From Turritopsis dohrnii (Eukaryota > Cnidaria > Hydrozoa > Anthoathecata > Oceaniidae), in contig BQMF02000141.1 in assembly GCA_027922465.2 (NCBI GenBank), positions 372,001 to 436,000 of the forward strand: a DNA stretch of 64,000 bases, read 5' to 3'. The notes under the pieces were generated by a model. It had not been told where the DNA came from, did not search any database, and saw only the letters and a list, made by a program, of their open reading frames with translations. A program made the translations under genes and the position numbers. Below, piece by piece: positions 1 through 12,207 of this stretch. How positions within the stretch are numbered: the stretch's first letter is position 1; each line of letters starts with the position of its first letter.

Positions 1-10
1 TGAGTCCTTA

Positions 11-311
11 GGGGGTGTTCACATGAGAAAAAACATCCTGACAAACCGGGCTGAAAGATGTCATGTGATTATCATTGTTTACACGTAACAAAGAAAAACA
101 TGCGCAAAAGGTGAAAAATCAGCCCTGGGCTAGAGTGTTCACATGGAAAAATTTCAGCCCACCTTGATCTTTGTACATAAAAGCGAGATCTCGGCAAACC
201 GGGCAGATGCATTTCTCATGTGAACACATGTTGAATTTTATGAGACTTTGATAAAAAAGGTGAGATCTCGGCAAACCGAGCCAGCCCGATTTTATCCATG
301 TGAACACCCCC
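11..311. mobile_element. MITE with GGGGGTGTTCACATG termini
   Basis: The ends are inverted copies of GGGGGTGTTCACATG (11-25 and 297-311). The trinucleotide TTA flanks both sides (8-10 and 312-314), as expected for a 3-bp target duplication. Two internal stretches repeat an 'atctcggcaaaccg' theme. It carries no credible coding sequence. G-rich termini with a TTA/TAA duplication suggest a PIF/Harbinger-type non-autonomous element, which is an inference from target size and ends only. Confidence 0.75.
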
Positions 312-774
312 TTATAGTTCATTATCTTAAAGAAGATTCATCTTTTTCATTCATTTTTTTCATTAACAATAACTTTCTAGGTCGTGTTTACTTTTTCTGT
401 TTATAGTTTTAGGCGCTCTTTTTCAACTCAATTTCACAAGTGGAAATTGAATGAAAACGCGAGTAGGGGATTGTTCTGCGGACATTGTTTTAAAAACAAT
501 AGCCGCCTTACTCAGCTCGGCAACCGGCGTAATTATTATTAAAATGATTTGATAAATTACTCACACCTTTATAATCACTCGCTTAATCGGGAATTCTTTA
601 AAAATTTTTGGAAGGACCGCCGCATAACAGATTTAATGAAAATCAAATAATTGCCGAAAAAGTTTCAAATCTGACTCTTGACATTTTCACACCTGTACTT
701 TTATCACAAAAAAGTGTAAAACTGTAAATTCAAAGTTTTTTTCAATCTGTGTCGTAAAAAACTTAGAAGGAATC
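312..774. other. Upstream region of the BEN gene, nothing distinct
   Basis: AT-rich non-coding sequence between the MITE and the start codon at 775. No clear TATA box, repeat or RNA gene was seen. The promoter of the BEN-domain gene presumably lies here. Confidence 0.4.
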
Positions 775-2703
775 ATGTCAACAAGAAAACTGTTAAAAAC
801 CTTTAAAAATGGCTTATTTTATTTCAAGTCAGACAAGACTTTAATGATTTTGCCTACTAAATTAATAATAAACGAGCTATATCAAGTTGGTATGGTGGTA
901 GATGTAAAAATACAATCGAAAACTGAAATTGCGGAAATCCTCGAACTCAGCGGTATGTATTTAATGCTAGTCATACATTTTATAGAAATCTGAAATCAGG
1001 TAACTAGAATTGATATTTTAATATGGTATTTTTAGATGATCATTCTTATTTACAAATAAAGTTAGATGAGTATTATCGTGACCCATGTAACCGAAGAAAG
1101 TTTATGGATAGTGTGAGTGAGGACACAAGCAGCGATGATGAGCAGGACAAGGAAATATTAGAAAGAATAAAGAAAATTGGTAAAAAAAGAAAAAATTTAA
1201 AGAAAGGCAAAGATAAAAAAGAAATGGAGAAAAAGATCGTGAAGAGGGACAACACGAAAAGTATTAAAAAGAACGAGAAATGTGTAGTTGAAAAGGAATT
1301 GGTAATAAACCATTTATTTCTGCATTCATCTTTTTAGTGTTAAAAGTGTTGTTCTCCGTGAAAGAGAGCGCACTTAGATTAAACACTTCTTATACATTTT
1401 TACAATTGTCTGATTAAGTTCTTAAGCTTCACTGCAATCATAAGAAAATTTTATTATAATTTTTCTTAAAAAGATATAGAAAATAAACATTGTTGATCTG
1501 CGTGTGTTTTTAGGCATCTATGGTTGTTATCGAAAAAGTTGGACCAAATGCATGTAAAGTGGCACCAACTAAGGCAACAGATGTAGAAACGTATGTAGAA
1601 ACCGAAAACACGAAAATCAGCGATCTTAATACATGTGATGACATTGAAAATATCAATGGTGGTATGGCAGTCGTAGACGAAGTTGAAGAAGGAGAATGTG
1701 AAGAAAACAATGAGTTACAAAAGGATACCGGTATTTTAGGTGAAATTCCACCAAGTGAAGGCGAAAGAAGTTTTGATGACCAACTGTGGTTGAATGGGTC
1801 TTATATTCCTCAATTTGAGAATGAATCTGTTGATTTTGATGTAAGGCTTTTCTTTTCTCTTTGTGTTTTAGTGGTGAAAATTACATGTTTCTAACGATCT
1901 CATAAATTAAATTTAAAAAGATGATTAAGTAATCACAATTGTACTTGAGTCTTTAAGACAGGAAAGTTTGTTGATATAATATCTTATTGTTTAATATTAC
2001 CTTTTAGCTGGATCACTCAAAATTTAAATCTTCGGATGAGAAATTAAATGACGTACTGAAAACGCAAGCATATCATAGTGCTTGCTTATCAAGTATGACA
2101 CAACAGAATGTGCTTCTGGTACAACAAAATTCAGAATTAAAGGCAAACAACACATATCTGCAAGGCTTATTACATCAAGTAATTGCCAACCAAGAAAGGA
2201 TCGTGGGAAAGCTGGCTTTGCTAGACCCAAACAAAGTAGTTTATGCATCGCCACCGAAAAGGTTCCCTTTTGAAAAATTAAAGCCGAAAAAAATAAACTT
2301 TCAGCCATCACAAAGCATCAGTTCACCCCCATTAATTCTTAGCAGCACATTAGCAAATAATGAACATTTACCAGTAGCTGATGAACCGATTAACCAAAGC
2401 ACACTCTCGACTGAAAGCGACAATACTGAACTTTCGTTTGCAGAGATACAGCGTATTTCATACCAATCACAGTCCATCAAAAACTTTGCGAAGAACTTAG
2501 CATTGGTCATGTTTTCTGATGAAGAGAGGCTGAACAGCAATTGCAGCGGAACGAAAGGAAAAAAAGCACTCAACAAAACGAAACTGGATAAAATTAGGCA
2601 ATATGTGTTCCAAGTGAATACAATGAGTGCACAAGAAGAGGAGGAGACATGGCGAAAATGTAAGGAGGCAATAAACGAAGTAGGAAGAAGAAGAAAAAAA
2701 TGA
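775..2703 (+). CDS. BEN-domain protein, 4 exons, 488 aa
   Basis: Proposed exons are 775-952, 1036-1301, 1514-1840 and 2008-2703. All introns are GT-AG and the frame is kept across every junction, giving 488 residues. The N-terminal ~75 residues form a compact domain with a 'vGmvvdVKI' strand and 'AEILELSG', as often seen at the front of invertebrate BEN proteins. A Lys/Glu-rich middle (about residues 85-150) is probably disordered and may carry a nuclear signal. An acidic stretch and a Gln/Asn-rich helix follow. The last ~85 residues fit a BEN domain (NFAKNLALVMFSDEE, then a Gly/Lys loop, KLDKIRQYVF, and a terminal helix with W and C). BEN domains bind DNA and act in chromatin or viral-type factors. 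Many invertebrate BEN genes are multi-copy, so it may be a transposon-derived family. The target is unknown. Confidence 0.7.
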
Positions 2704-2904
2704 AATTTTGTATATTTTTTAGTTGATGTGTGAATACTTACAAAAAGGATGTAAATAGTAACGTAAGAAATTCTCGTGATTTGTGTCAGAAACATAGTTT
2801 ATATCGCGTTTGAAAGAGAACTTCATTAATTATTTATCATGTTATTAGTATCATTCGAAAATGAAGAAAAAAGTATGCAAAAATGTTTATTTTCATGTTG
2901 TTAA

Positions 2905-2910
2905 AATAAA
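2905..2910 (+). terminator. AATAAA polyadenylation signal of the BEN gene
   Basis: A canonical AATAAA lies about 200 bases after the stop codon of the BEN-domain gene on the same strand, in AT-rich sequence. It is the first canonical signal noticed downstream of that stop. Confidence 0.5.
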
Positions 2911-3984
2911 GGTTTATGCATACATTTCAATTCATGTCTCGAATTTGTGTAAATATCATGTTGTAACCTCGTTATCATGTTTATCCTCACTTTTATGAAA
3001 TTTGTTGTTTCCAGAAACGTATAAAAATATACCGGTTTAGTAAAGAGAAAAATTCGACAACATCAATTTCGAACGACTTCAAACGTAACTAGAATTTTCC
3101 TCCAACATCTTTAAGTTTTTAAAATTTTATAAAAATGTATGTAACTACGATACTAAATCATGTTGAGCATATAACATTAAAAAAAAGACATTAACGGGTG
3201 AAATATGTTTTACAAGGTTTTATGCTTTATGCATTCACTCAAGTGAAAACATAAATTATGGCGTAATTTCATTGGTAATATTATTAATTTTCTGTTAAAA
3301 ATATGCTTGCAGTGCTTAAAATAACGGGCGCTCCTGCTGACCGCCATGTTAGTGCCGGAAAACTTCGCCAAATGAATGGTCAACAACTTTCAATTCATTT
3401 ATCAAAAGAAATCGCTTCAATAAAAGAATACTTGAACACTTCTGTGCTTTCTTAATGAAGCTTCTCTTTGTTTTCTCATACTCCTCATTTAAATGAAAAT
3501 GAAATACTTATATAAATGTTTTTAAACAAATGAGACACTATTTAAAGAAACAAAGTCAACATAGTAAATTGTAAAATTTTTTGCGTGAAAAAAAGTTTGT
3601 GCAAAAATTTTTTTTTCTTCCACGCGCCCTTTTGAATTGGTTACGTAAAGAACATGAATAAAAAAGAGAATAGAGTTTACATGTTTACACAGCTTCATGA
3701 GGTTGCATATAATTTCTAAAACTCTTACTAAAGTTCCTAATTTGTGGGTAACTTGAGATCGTATTGAAAGTCTTAGGTTCCTCCGTAAGTTCGTGACTTT
3801 GTTATTGGGTTTGTGAACGCGTATTGATGGTCTTGAGTATGTGCACGAAGTCATTCTGGATTACCAATAGGAATGACTGTAGTTTCTATTTAAAGTTATC
3901 ATTAAAAACCACACACATAGTAGTTTCTATTTTATATGGAAATCCAATTAAAAACATACTTAAAATGTGCTTTCATGAAAATGC
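2911..3984. other. Non-coding stretch, no VPS50 exon found
   Basis: AT-rich sequence without a supported gene. I searched the minus strand here for the syndetin exon that should follow 4270 (family pattern around 'DVQLKVKTYLL') and did not find it. The longest minus-strand open frame (3522-3854) has no recognisable domain. Confidence 0.4.
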
Positions 3985-4135
3985 GTGATACTGATCGTGG
4001 AAACCAACGATATTCGTCTCACGATAGATCATGATGGATCATGATTTATCGCGATGCTAATTGAAATCTTTCTATCGTGGTCTATCGTGGATCGTGCGTG
4101 TCACGCATGATCCACGATCCGCGATGTTATATGTC
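3985..4135. repeat. Cluster of GATCATGAT / ATCGTGGAT palindromic repeats
   Basis: A compact block of short overlapping direct and inverted repeats: 'gatcatgatggatcatgat' on the left and 'tatcgtggatcgtg...cacgcatgatccacgat' on the right. The right part can fold into a stem of about 13 bp. It looks like a small foldback or MITE remnant. No clear target duplication was found. Confidence 0.4.
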
Positions 4136-4269
4136 CTGATTCCAGTACTGTACTTCCCATCATATTAAGAACAGACAAATTTACTTCCATGATGTAAATG
4201 CAGTCAGCTGTTTGTTTCTTGTCAATAAGCTTTAAACTACAAACAACATGTAAAAGATGATCTATATAC

Positions 4270-7200
4270 CTGCCATATACGAGCTTGTCCTTGGTTTAAT
4301 TTACTTTGAATATATTGCTGATCATATGCCATGGTCATTTCATCTGAATGTTCAGCTTCCTTGCTTCCTTCCGCTGTAAAGTCATGTGTGTGCCAGTTCA
4401 TTGTTTGATGATAGCTGTACATCACATTCCAAAAGTTCTATAAAATAAGAAGAATCTAACTAGCCATAGTCCTCAAAATTTTCGAAACACTTTCTTGAAA
4501 ATAACAAACCTGGCAAAGTAGAATAAGGGTGGGTGTGAAATCATCTAGTGAAATATTCTAAAACAGATAAGATATTGGTGTGATAACTTACATAAGATGC
4601 AAATTGGAGGCCCAAGTAAACATCATAGAAGAATTACCTGACAAAGTGATGTAAAGGTCATGTCTTGAGGTTCATTTGCCTTTGCTTGCAATACACTCGC
4701 CAGAGTCTGCATGGCAACAGTATTAATTGTGTTTATAAAATGCATCTGAAGTTGATCCATGGCAATCTGAACAAACAAAGATGTCATTTTCAACTCATCG
4801 TTAAAACAACTAGAAGGAGCAGCCAATCCCTTCTTTTATGAAATGAAGTTTATCTCTTTTTCTTATAACAATTGTGTTCGTTCTTTTATAATGCCATTTC
4901 TTATTCTCTTTCTTTCCTTCTTTGTATCAAGTCAGAGTGGTTACCCCCAGAGTCCCTTTGTCTTAGGTTGAAACAGCTGTATAGCATACACCATACACAA
5001 TGTTTTCTGATGTTATCATTGTTTCTAGTTTTATTCCAGGCTTCACTTAGCCAATGTTTTTACTTCATCTTTCCATCTACTTCTTCTTTGGCAGAGTATT
5101 GGTAGTTAGTATTATTGATAATATTCAGCTTCTTATGTTTCAATTTTGTTGGAAGAGTTGGAGTACTTGGCAGAAACACTGACAAACATAACTAACATAC
5201 AAACCTGTGTTTTCCCCAGAAGTTTATAAGCTTCCTGGATTTTATTATAACCATCTTTACTGAAGTTTATACAGACTTTTGATAATGCTACATCTAATTG
5301 CTCCTAAAATATCATCATAACATATGAGAGTACAACACTGATAGATCAACAAAATAAATAAATTATTTAGAAAGTTGTTTTTCTTATGAAACAACCACAC
5401 AGGTCGTAAAATCACCTCGATCTGTTCAAGAATTTCTTGAAGATTCGAACTCAATTCACTGAAATAAAAGAAATTGTTAACATGAAAAAAAACTGCATCA
5501 TGAAAAAGAAAATCATTTCATCATGTACACTGAGAAACAAACCTAATGCAGTTGTATTGGTGAAATGTGACAGCTGCTTGCTGGCATTCTAGACATAGCT
5601 GAATAGCACTTGCGTAATTACTTTCCTACAATAAAAACACTTTATCAGTAGTCAACCTACAATCATCATAACAAGGAAATAAAAGAATATCACCATACTT
5701 GCAACAATTCTTTTAATCTAACATCTGTTTCTTGTAGAGTCTGTATGAATCGTAAGGACTTCAAAAGTTTCTGCAAGAGCAATTTTCTGCGATTCTTTGA
5801 AAGCACCTCCAGTCCACCAATTGTTATATCATTCTTGGCTTGACTCAACTGACTACAAAAAAAAAAAAATCTTTTTTACACTACATCTGTTAAATATGAA
5901 TTTAATAAACACAAAAGTGAAACTCACATTCTTCCCCGTGTACATGTGCTAGAAGCCTGACGAAGATTTGATTCAAGATCCATGACCCGTTCTAGTTCCT
6001 TTAAACGTTAGATGTAAATAGAATAAAAGCAAACTTTGGAAGAAATATCACTGAAAATATTACGGGACAGAAAAGGTCAAAAACAAAAATTAGTAAAGAT
6101 TGAATTCCATTGAATGGCATCTGAATAATATCTGATCAGATTTTATACTATGGAGTGTACATAATTTCTATTAATTTGTCTTTATATACAACAAAATGTT
6201 TCAACTATCACCTGGACATAGGCTTGCTGATTCTCAAGAATTTTCTGTGAGAGTTGTCTTGAAACCTAAATGTTAAAATTTGATTTACTTTTTGTAGACA
6301 TCAATTACATACATATTTGTTGCCTTTCTATTTGCAATCAATTTTACTTTAATTTTTTTTAAAGGGTTGCTCCCTTAAAGCCGAAGCCACTACAAGGCAG
6401 AGAGCTAGAAGATGAGAAAAGGAAGAAGAGTTATAAAGACAGATGAGAGAAGATGAGAAAAGGAATAGGAATTATAAAGACAGAGCAAGGTGGGTGTTAA
6501 CCTTGAATTTAAAAGATTGAAGATCATACTCAGCAGGAAAACAACTATGAGGGAGAAAATTCCAGAGGCGAGCAGTCCGAGGGAAAAATTAGGAAAAATT
6601 AAATTAATTATTAGGCTCTAGCCTTACAGCTTGTAATTGCCTCCTCAATGTGTTTCTGTATTTATCTAGAGTTTCTTCGGTAAGTTCTTCTGGCAATCTC
6701 TATTATAAAGTAGAAACAACATTCATACTGTTATCCATTTTAACCAGAAATATAAAATACCATGGTTTTTAAGTAATGACCTACTTGCAGCTCAAATAAA
6801 CTTGAATCAAATGTCATATCACTGAAGTATATTTCTTCTATACTGTCAATAATCTAAAAAGAAATAAATATAACGAATGTCAGTATTGCAATATATATCA
6901 ATCAAGTAGAACCTGAAATTGAAAAATGTGAACAAACATCGGAATCAGGTGTTGGGTCATCAGCAAATTCTCGAACCATTTCATCTTGCTATAAGAAATT
7001 TTAAAAAGACACCTTCTATCATTCACATTATGCAAACCATACTTCGTACATATTCATATACTGTGTATATATAATATAATTCCATTATAAAACAGTATTA
7101 TTATAAAACAACAATTATTATAGTTTATATTTAATATATATTCTTATTGTGTGTAATTGCAAACTTTTGAGATTATTCTTTTCGTCGGGATAAAGTACAA

Positions 7201-7862
7201 ATATAGTAACAGCAAAGAAATTCTGTACAAAATTCCACTTAACTAATATCTTTGTCAAAAGAGTCCATATACCAATGTGACAATTATTATGTGATGAGAC
7301 TGTACAACTTTATGTATATACATAATCATTCAATACAAAACTCTAATACAAAAATCTGTCATTGTTGTTTTGCTTTTTCAATTTATAATGTCTGTTCCAC
7401 AAGCTTGACTTGAAAAAATGATTGACCTGTTTTTCTTAATAAAACTTGCAAAGTATAAAGAAGTTAAAATTTCCCATAAACAAACCTTTGCAAATCCAAT
7501 AGTGGCAGTTGTAGCTTCACTGATATCTACATGTCCTCCCTGTAGGTATTCAGCCTTAAAAAAGCAACATCAAAAAAATACATGGAATTTAAAAGTCCAT
7601 GATTAAGATATTTTTCAGATTGAATGAGGGGAATAACTATGGCTCAGTTAAACCTGAATCCTATGAATCAAAATATTTAATGACATCTCAATGATCTTAA
7701 ACGTTTTTCAGTGAAAACTTAAAGTTGTTAGCTATACATAAAGTAAAGACCTGATTTATCCACTCACCCAATAAAATGACCAGAATATAATGCCAGTTGG
7801 AACCTGTCATATCAAAAGTTACTTACCTCACGGCCTCCTAAAAGGTTCTTTAGTGTTTTCAT
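4270..7862 (-). CDS. VPS50: Syndetin (VPS50), first 382 codons, 3' part not found
   Basis: Fourteen coding segments read on the minus strand: 7827-7862, 7486-7554, 6938-6988, 6785-6853, 6628-6699, 6212-6265, 5928-5998, 5699-5852, 5543-5625, 5416-5458, 5205-5303, 4638-4766, 4510-4557 and 4270-4437. All have GT-AG borders and the frame stays open for 382 residues. Family landmarks appear in order: 'YVQELERV', '[19 protein letters not shown]', '[12 protein letters not shown]', '[10 protein letters not shown]', 'AMDQLQMHF' and '[10 protein letters not shown]'. In animals syndetin is a subunit of the EARP tethering complex (with VPS51-53) at recycling endosomes and is also used in dense-core vesicle traffic. 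It is usually about 960 residues, so roughly 60 % is missing. The last exon ends in a good donor (GTATATAG at 4269), so the gene should continue leftwards. Several donors read GTTTGT. Confidence 0.9.
6361..6600. repeat. Purine-rich block inside VPS50 intron
   Basis: A GA-rich segment with two near-identical copies of 'gatgagaaaaggaa...ttataaagacag' (about 6413-6485), in an otherwise AT-rich intron. The base composition differs clearly from its surroundings. It is possibly the relic of a dispersed element; no ends could be set. Confidence 0.35.
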
Positions 7863-9595
7863 TATATCAACTTAAGCAACTCAGCCGAGATGATCTGAAG
7901 AACCTTAGAAAAAGCAAAAAATCAATCATCGTCCAGTCTCCATTCTGTTGTGGTTTCATGTGATATGAACATGAATTTTACCATAGTGTGTACTTCACAT
8001 AATTGATTATGCAAAGCACTTTCCTTCTCTACACCCAACACAATACTCAAAGACGACATCATCATTTTTATCCGAACCCCATTGTTTTCATTTTTCAAAT
8101 GCATTGCCGATATCAGTCAGCATCCAAACACCATATTGCCGTCTCTGAAGGGTTTTCAGAAGAGAGGAAGGGTTACTACACGGCGAGGGTATATCGAGTT
8201 TGCGTAGTTTATGACAGTGTACTACTTTACGTACGGCTCCTCCTACAGTCAAAATTAATTGCTACTCTCAAATGCAGCAGATGCTGATCCAAACTTTGAG
8301 ATTTTGAAATAGTGAAATATATTAACGACCTTATGAACATTTATTAATACAGACTGAATTTTATTATTATACCATACGTTTTTTGTTACTACTTCGAGGT
8401 GATTTTCTTTACAGTAAGAAAACAACTTACGTGTGAATGTGTTGGTATGGTTCGCCATTAAACGTAGATAAAGAAAATAACAAACAATAAGTTTAAAATT
8501 AAGCAAAAGCTTTTCGGTATAAAACCATCATCAGTGCATATACGTGTGAATGTTTTAGACCATGTCGTTTCTTCTACAAGTTATTGGTGAAAAATATGAA
8601 GCTGGACTATCAAATCATCAATTGGGTTTTTTAGGAAAGTTAAATCAGAACATGTACGCTATCGCCTTACTCTTTCCTAGGATAACAATATCACTTTCAA
8701 CTAATCTAGTTGCATATATGTTATTTTTTTCATCGTTTTCACTCTAGATATATTTTTGTAAATACAAGTAATACAAGATAATTTCGAATAACTTTTGGCA
8801 TGTTGATATGAGTGTTGAAGCTTTGTAAATCACTTTTGCTTGATAAGCGGCGGGAAGCTATCTAGGAAATTTTGAAATTCTAAATCTCATTACACTGAAG
8901 TTCTGTATTGGTCACCGGTAGGGGCGTTTATTTGAGACCAGAGAAAAATAATAAATATAGTTATTATAGTTGTTATTTAAATATATTCATTACTTCAAAG
9001 AAAATCATCCCTGTAAAGCTGGAAACGTAATTTTGAGAAGCCAACTTTGAATCTTGTCAGAAAAAGATACTGACCTATTTCAGATTGATGAAATCGACAT
9101 TGCGACAGTGGCACCCCTGATTTCATTGTTGTCGATAATGACCATGAAGAAAACGTAGATATTGACATTTAGTTTAGTTTGACATTATTTCGGACATAAT
9201 TTTAAGAAAGAAAAATATTGAAAAAAATGCATTTTCCTTGTCATGATCTGAAAATTTAGTAAGTACTCCTTCTTGAATAACCGCCACTGCCGATAAAGCG
9301 CCCCCCTCCAAAGGCCGAAATTTTAAATAAGCACTCCGGGCACTAATTTTGTCATTTACGGTAATGCAAACCAGCTTTTATGATGACTTTCTTTTGTATT
9401 TTTGCTGATTGTGTCGTTACAGATGATGATCGTCATGGTCGAAAGAATTCCATGTCTTTATTTTATTATATCTCATTCAAACTTTTTAAATCCGTCTTTC
9501 TTTATTTACTTAAAAGCTTTAATTGCTTAATTACCATAGAAACCATTGTGTAATTTATGAAGCTTATTCGTTTGGAGAATTATAGAAGATAAATA
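7863..9595. other. Intergenic region between divergent VPS50 and LicD genes
   Basis: The two flanking genes are transcribed away from each other, so both promoters should lie here. I see no TATA box placed clearly, no RNA gene and no open frame with a recognisable domain. There are no strong repeats. Confidence 0.4.
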
Positions 9596-10474
9596 ATGAT
9601 AATGAAATATACTGGCAATGCACGTCTAGTTTCAGCTTTCTGTTTAGTTTGCTTGTTTCTTTTTTACTTGAACCATCGAACTGGAGAGCCACCTCACAAA
9701 ATATGTCAAATCAATACAAGCTCTCTTTCGAAACAGACAGACTGGAAAGAAGATTACACAGTTGTAGAGAATTTTGCATTGAATGCTGGGACAACTGTCG
9801 TTCCAACAAAGGAAGATGAGACATGGTTAGATACTTCTGAAAATAAACCATTTTCTGATTACGGTGATGGTACTTGTCCAGACAACGAACTTCGAGAGGA
9901 GTTGATGGTCATTTTACAAAAATGGAGAGAGCTAGCAAGTACTATGAAGATCAAGTATTTCTTATCATGGGGGACATTATTAGGAGCATGGCGGAATGCA
10001 GACATTATTCCGTATGATTTAGACGTGGATATATTTGTGACGACTGCAGATGCAGTGATATTGGAAAAAATAAAAGAGCAACGAAACTTTAGTGAGAGTG
10101 ATGACTTATTCCATTTTGTCATACAAGAAGATTGGACGAAACCGTACAGTCATAGGAGACGTTTTACTTGTGATGGTGAAGAAGTTTCAGAACAAAAAGA
10201 TCACTGCTCATTTGAGGAACCGTTTGCTAGATTGATAAAAGGCAACCATCATCTTGACATATTTGAGGTTGAAGTTAAAGGAACAGTTGTAAATGATTTT
10301 TCAGTGGAGTTCAAGCAATATCCTTTAGACAGTATTTTCCCACTCAAAAAGTGCATGTATATGGGGGATCAGGTCTTCTGTCCTAATAAACCTAAAGTTG
10401 TGCTCGAAACATTGTTTGGGGAAGATCTTTCCCCTGATAAAATATGCAAAGATGGAGAATGGATTCGTAAATAA
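9596..10474 (+). CDS. LicD/fukutin-type phosphotransferase-like type II membrane protein, 292 aa
   Basis: Single-exon open frame of 292 residues. Residues 11-26 are hydrophobic with basic residues on each side, fitting a signal anchor of a Golgi/ER type II protein. The LicD hallmark lies at residues 126-145: GTLLGAWR followed by an Asp triad in IPYDLDVDIF, which in this family binds metal and nucleotide-activated donor. Four or more Cys in the lumenal part could form disulphides. LicD relatives transfer phosphocholine in bacteria; the animal relatives fukutin and FKRP transfer ribitol phosphate to glycans. The acceptor here cannot be told. It lacks introns while neighbouring genes have many, which suggests retroposition or an expanded invertebrate subfamily. 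Two ATGs are close together (9596 and 9602); the first is used here. Confidence 0.8.
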   Translation: MIMKYTGNARLVSAFCLVCLFLFYLNHRTGEPPHKICQINTSSLSKQTDWKEDYTVVENFALNAGTTVVPTKEDETWLDTSENKPFSDYGDGTCPDNELREELMVILQKWRELASTMKIKYFLSWGTLLGAWRNADIIPYDLDVDIFVTTADAVILEKIKEQRNFSESDDLFHFVIQEDWTKPYSHRRRFTCDGEEVSEQKDHCSFEEPFARLIKGNHHLDIFEVEVKGTVVNDFSVEFKQYPLDSIFPLKKCMYMGDQVFCPNKPKVVLETLFGEDLSPDKICKDGEWIRK

Positions 10475-10483
10475 TAACTGTTG

Positions 10484-10489
10484 AATAAA
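10484..10489 (+). terminator. AATAAA polyadenylation signal of the LicD-type gene
   Basis: A canonical AATAAA begins only about ten bases after the TAA stop codon, on the coding strand. Such a short 3' UTR is compatible with a compact retroposed-type gene. Confidence 0.55.
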
Positions 10490-11051
10490 TGTTTCCGTTT
10501 ATGTTATATCGCGTCTTGATGTATATTACATATAGACGATACTGAAGAACTTCGTTTACTTATTTATTTATCTCAAGAAATCATCTAAAATAGATATCAT
10601 ATGTCAAATTAAAAAGTCAATTTTGACTACTTGTACACACGTTTGAATAATTTGGAACCATTTTAAAACCACTATAGTCTCTTATTTCTAAAAATGAAAT
10701 CACCATTCACTGCCACGTACGTTTAATGGAAATTTACTCTATGATAAAAACCAGACCATAAAGCCTCGTTAGTTTCGGCTGATTAGGGAGCTTACGAAAT
10801 TGCAACGGCAAAGAAGACGGAAGATTTTCTTTAGAATAGAGGAATATAGGATCGGGAAAAGTTTTTAATTTTACTAACATCGTTGTCAGATATGCACATG
10901 AAACGTGGCTGTTTTGAAATCCTACTGAATAATTTTGAGTCGTAGTGTTGTTTAATTTGTTGCTATACATTTTAATCGAAAATGTTTTTGTATTTGAAAA
11001 CCTGTTTGTACATTTTAGTTGTTTAAATAAAGTATAAAGTTTCGAAATGAA
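10490..11051. other. Non-coding stretch downstream of the LicD-type gene
   Basis: AT-rich sequence with no supported gene. The minus-strand open frame at 10734-11066 has no recognisable domain. Confidence 0.35.
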
Positions 11052-12055
11052 TAAACTAGAAGCCATTAGGCTTGAACAATTTCCGCATCAGCCCTTGAGA
11101 AAATTGCTTTAGGCTAATTTTCAAGATATCTGAATGACTTGTACACTGACTAATAATTTGATGCAGTCTGGAATACATCAAATTACTCCCTTCTTTACTT
11201 TATTTAACTTAATCTTGACAGCCTTGCAATTCACTATGATGTTTCGGTGCCAGAAAAACAGTTCACCAATATCTTACGCATGATGTTTATTCATGAAAAT
11301 TGAAGATTTTTCGAAATTTTATCCAAATTTAGCCCAAATTGCCCAATTTCAGTCAAATCTGATAAAATGACTGTCAAATTCGAAATCAGCACCTTTCAAA
11401 TGTAATCCATGTAAAATTTCATAAAATTTGAAGAATCTGATAAAATGACTGTCAAATTCGAAATCAGAACCTTTCAAATGTAATCCATGCAAAATTTCAT
11501 GAAATTTGAAAAACTTTCGAAATTTGGTCCAAATTTGGCCCAAATTGTCCAATTTTAGTCAATTCTGACAAAATGACTGTCAAATTTGAAATCAGCACCT
11601 TTCAAATGTAATCCATGCAAAATTTCATGAAATTTGAGGAACTTTCGAAATTTGGTCCAAATTTGGCCCAAATTGTCCAATTTTAGTCAATTCAGACAAA
11701 ATGATTGCCAGAATTGAAATTAGCACCTTTCAAATGTAATCCATGCAAAATTTCATGAAATTTGAGGAACTTTCGAAATTTGGTCCAAATTTGGCCCAAA
11801 TTGTCCAATTTTAGTCAACTCTGACAAAATGACCGTCAACTTCTAAATCAGCACATTGTCTAAATTGCCCAATTTTAGTCAAACTTGTCCTAAGTTCCTA
11901 GGATAGGTCAGTCATGAACTATTCTGAATAAACAAACAATCCGAAATCCGAACGGACTTTCCGAAAACGACGAAAAACTGTGACAGAGATAGATAGATAG
12001 AATGTGTAAACCAAACAATTTCCTACGCTATAAGCGCGGAAATTGAATAAACGCA
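11052..12055. repeat. Dispersed element with internal 129-bp tandem repeat, copy 1
   Basis: Starts with the block 'aaactagaagccattaggc', seen again at 13369. The core from about 11290 to 11880 is a tandem array whose marker 'cctttcaaatgtaatccatg' recurs near 11390, 11467, 11596 and 11725: one short 77-bp step, then 129-bp steps. It ends in 'gcgcggaaattgaataa'. A second copy of the same core is at 19694-20335. No coding potential. This is a repeat family of unknown class. Confidence 0.75.
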
Positions 12056-12207
12056 ATGCTTACTAATTCAGGCGGGGAATTCAAAAGACAATGTCACAGG
12101 CCAGTTTTTCGTCACATTAGTGAATAATTAGACCGGTTGACCCCATGTATATTCTCTATCGAAAAAAACAATTTTAAAACGTCTGCTGTAATTATGCTAG
12201 TGTAGCA

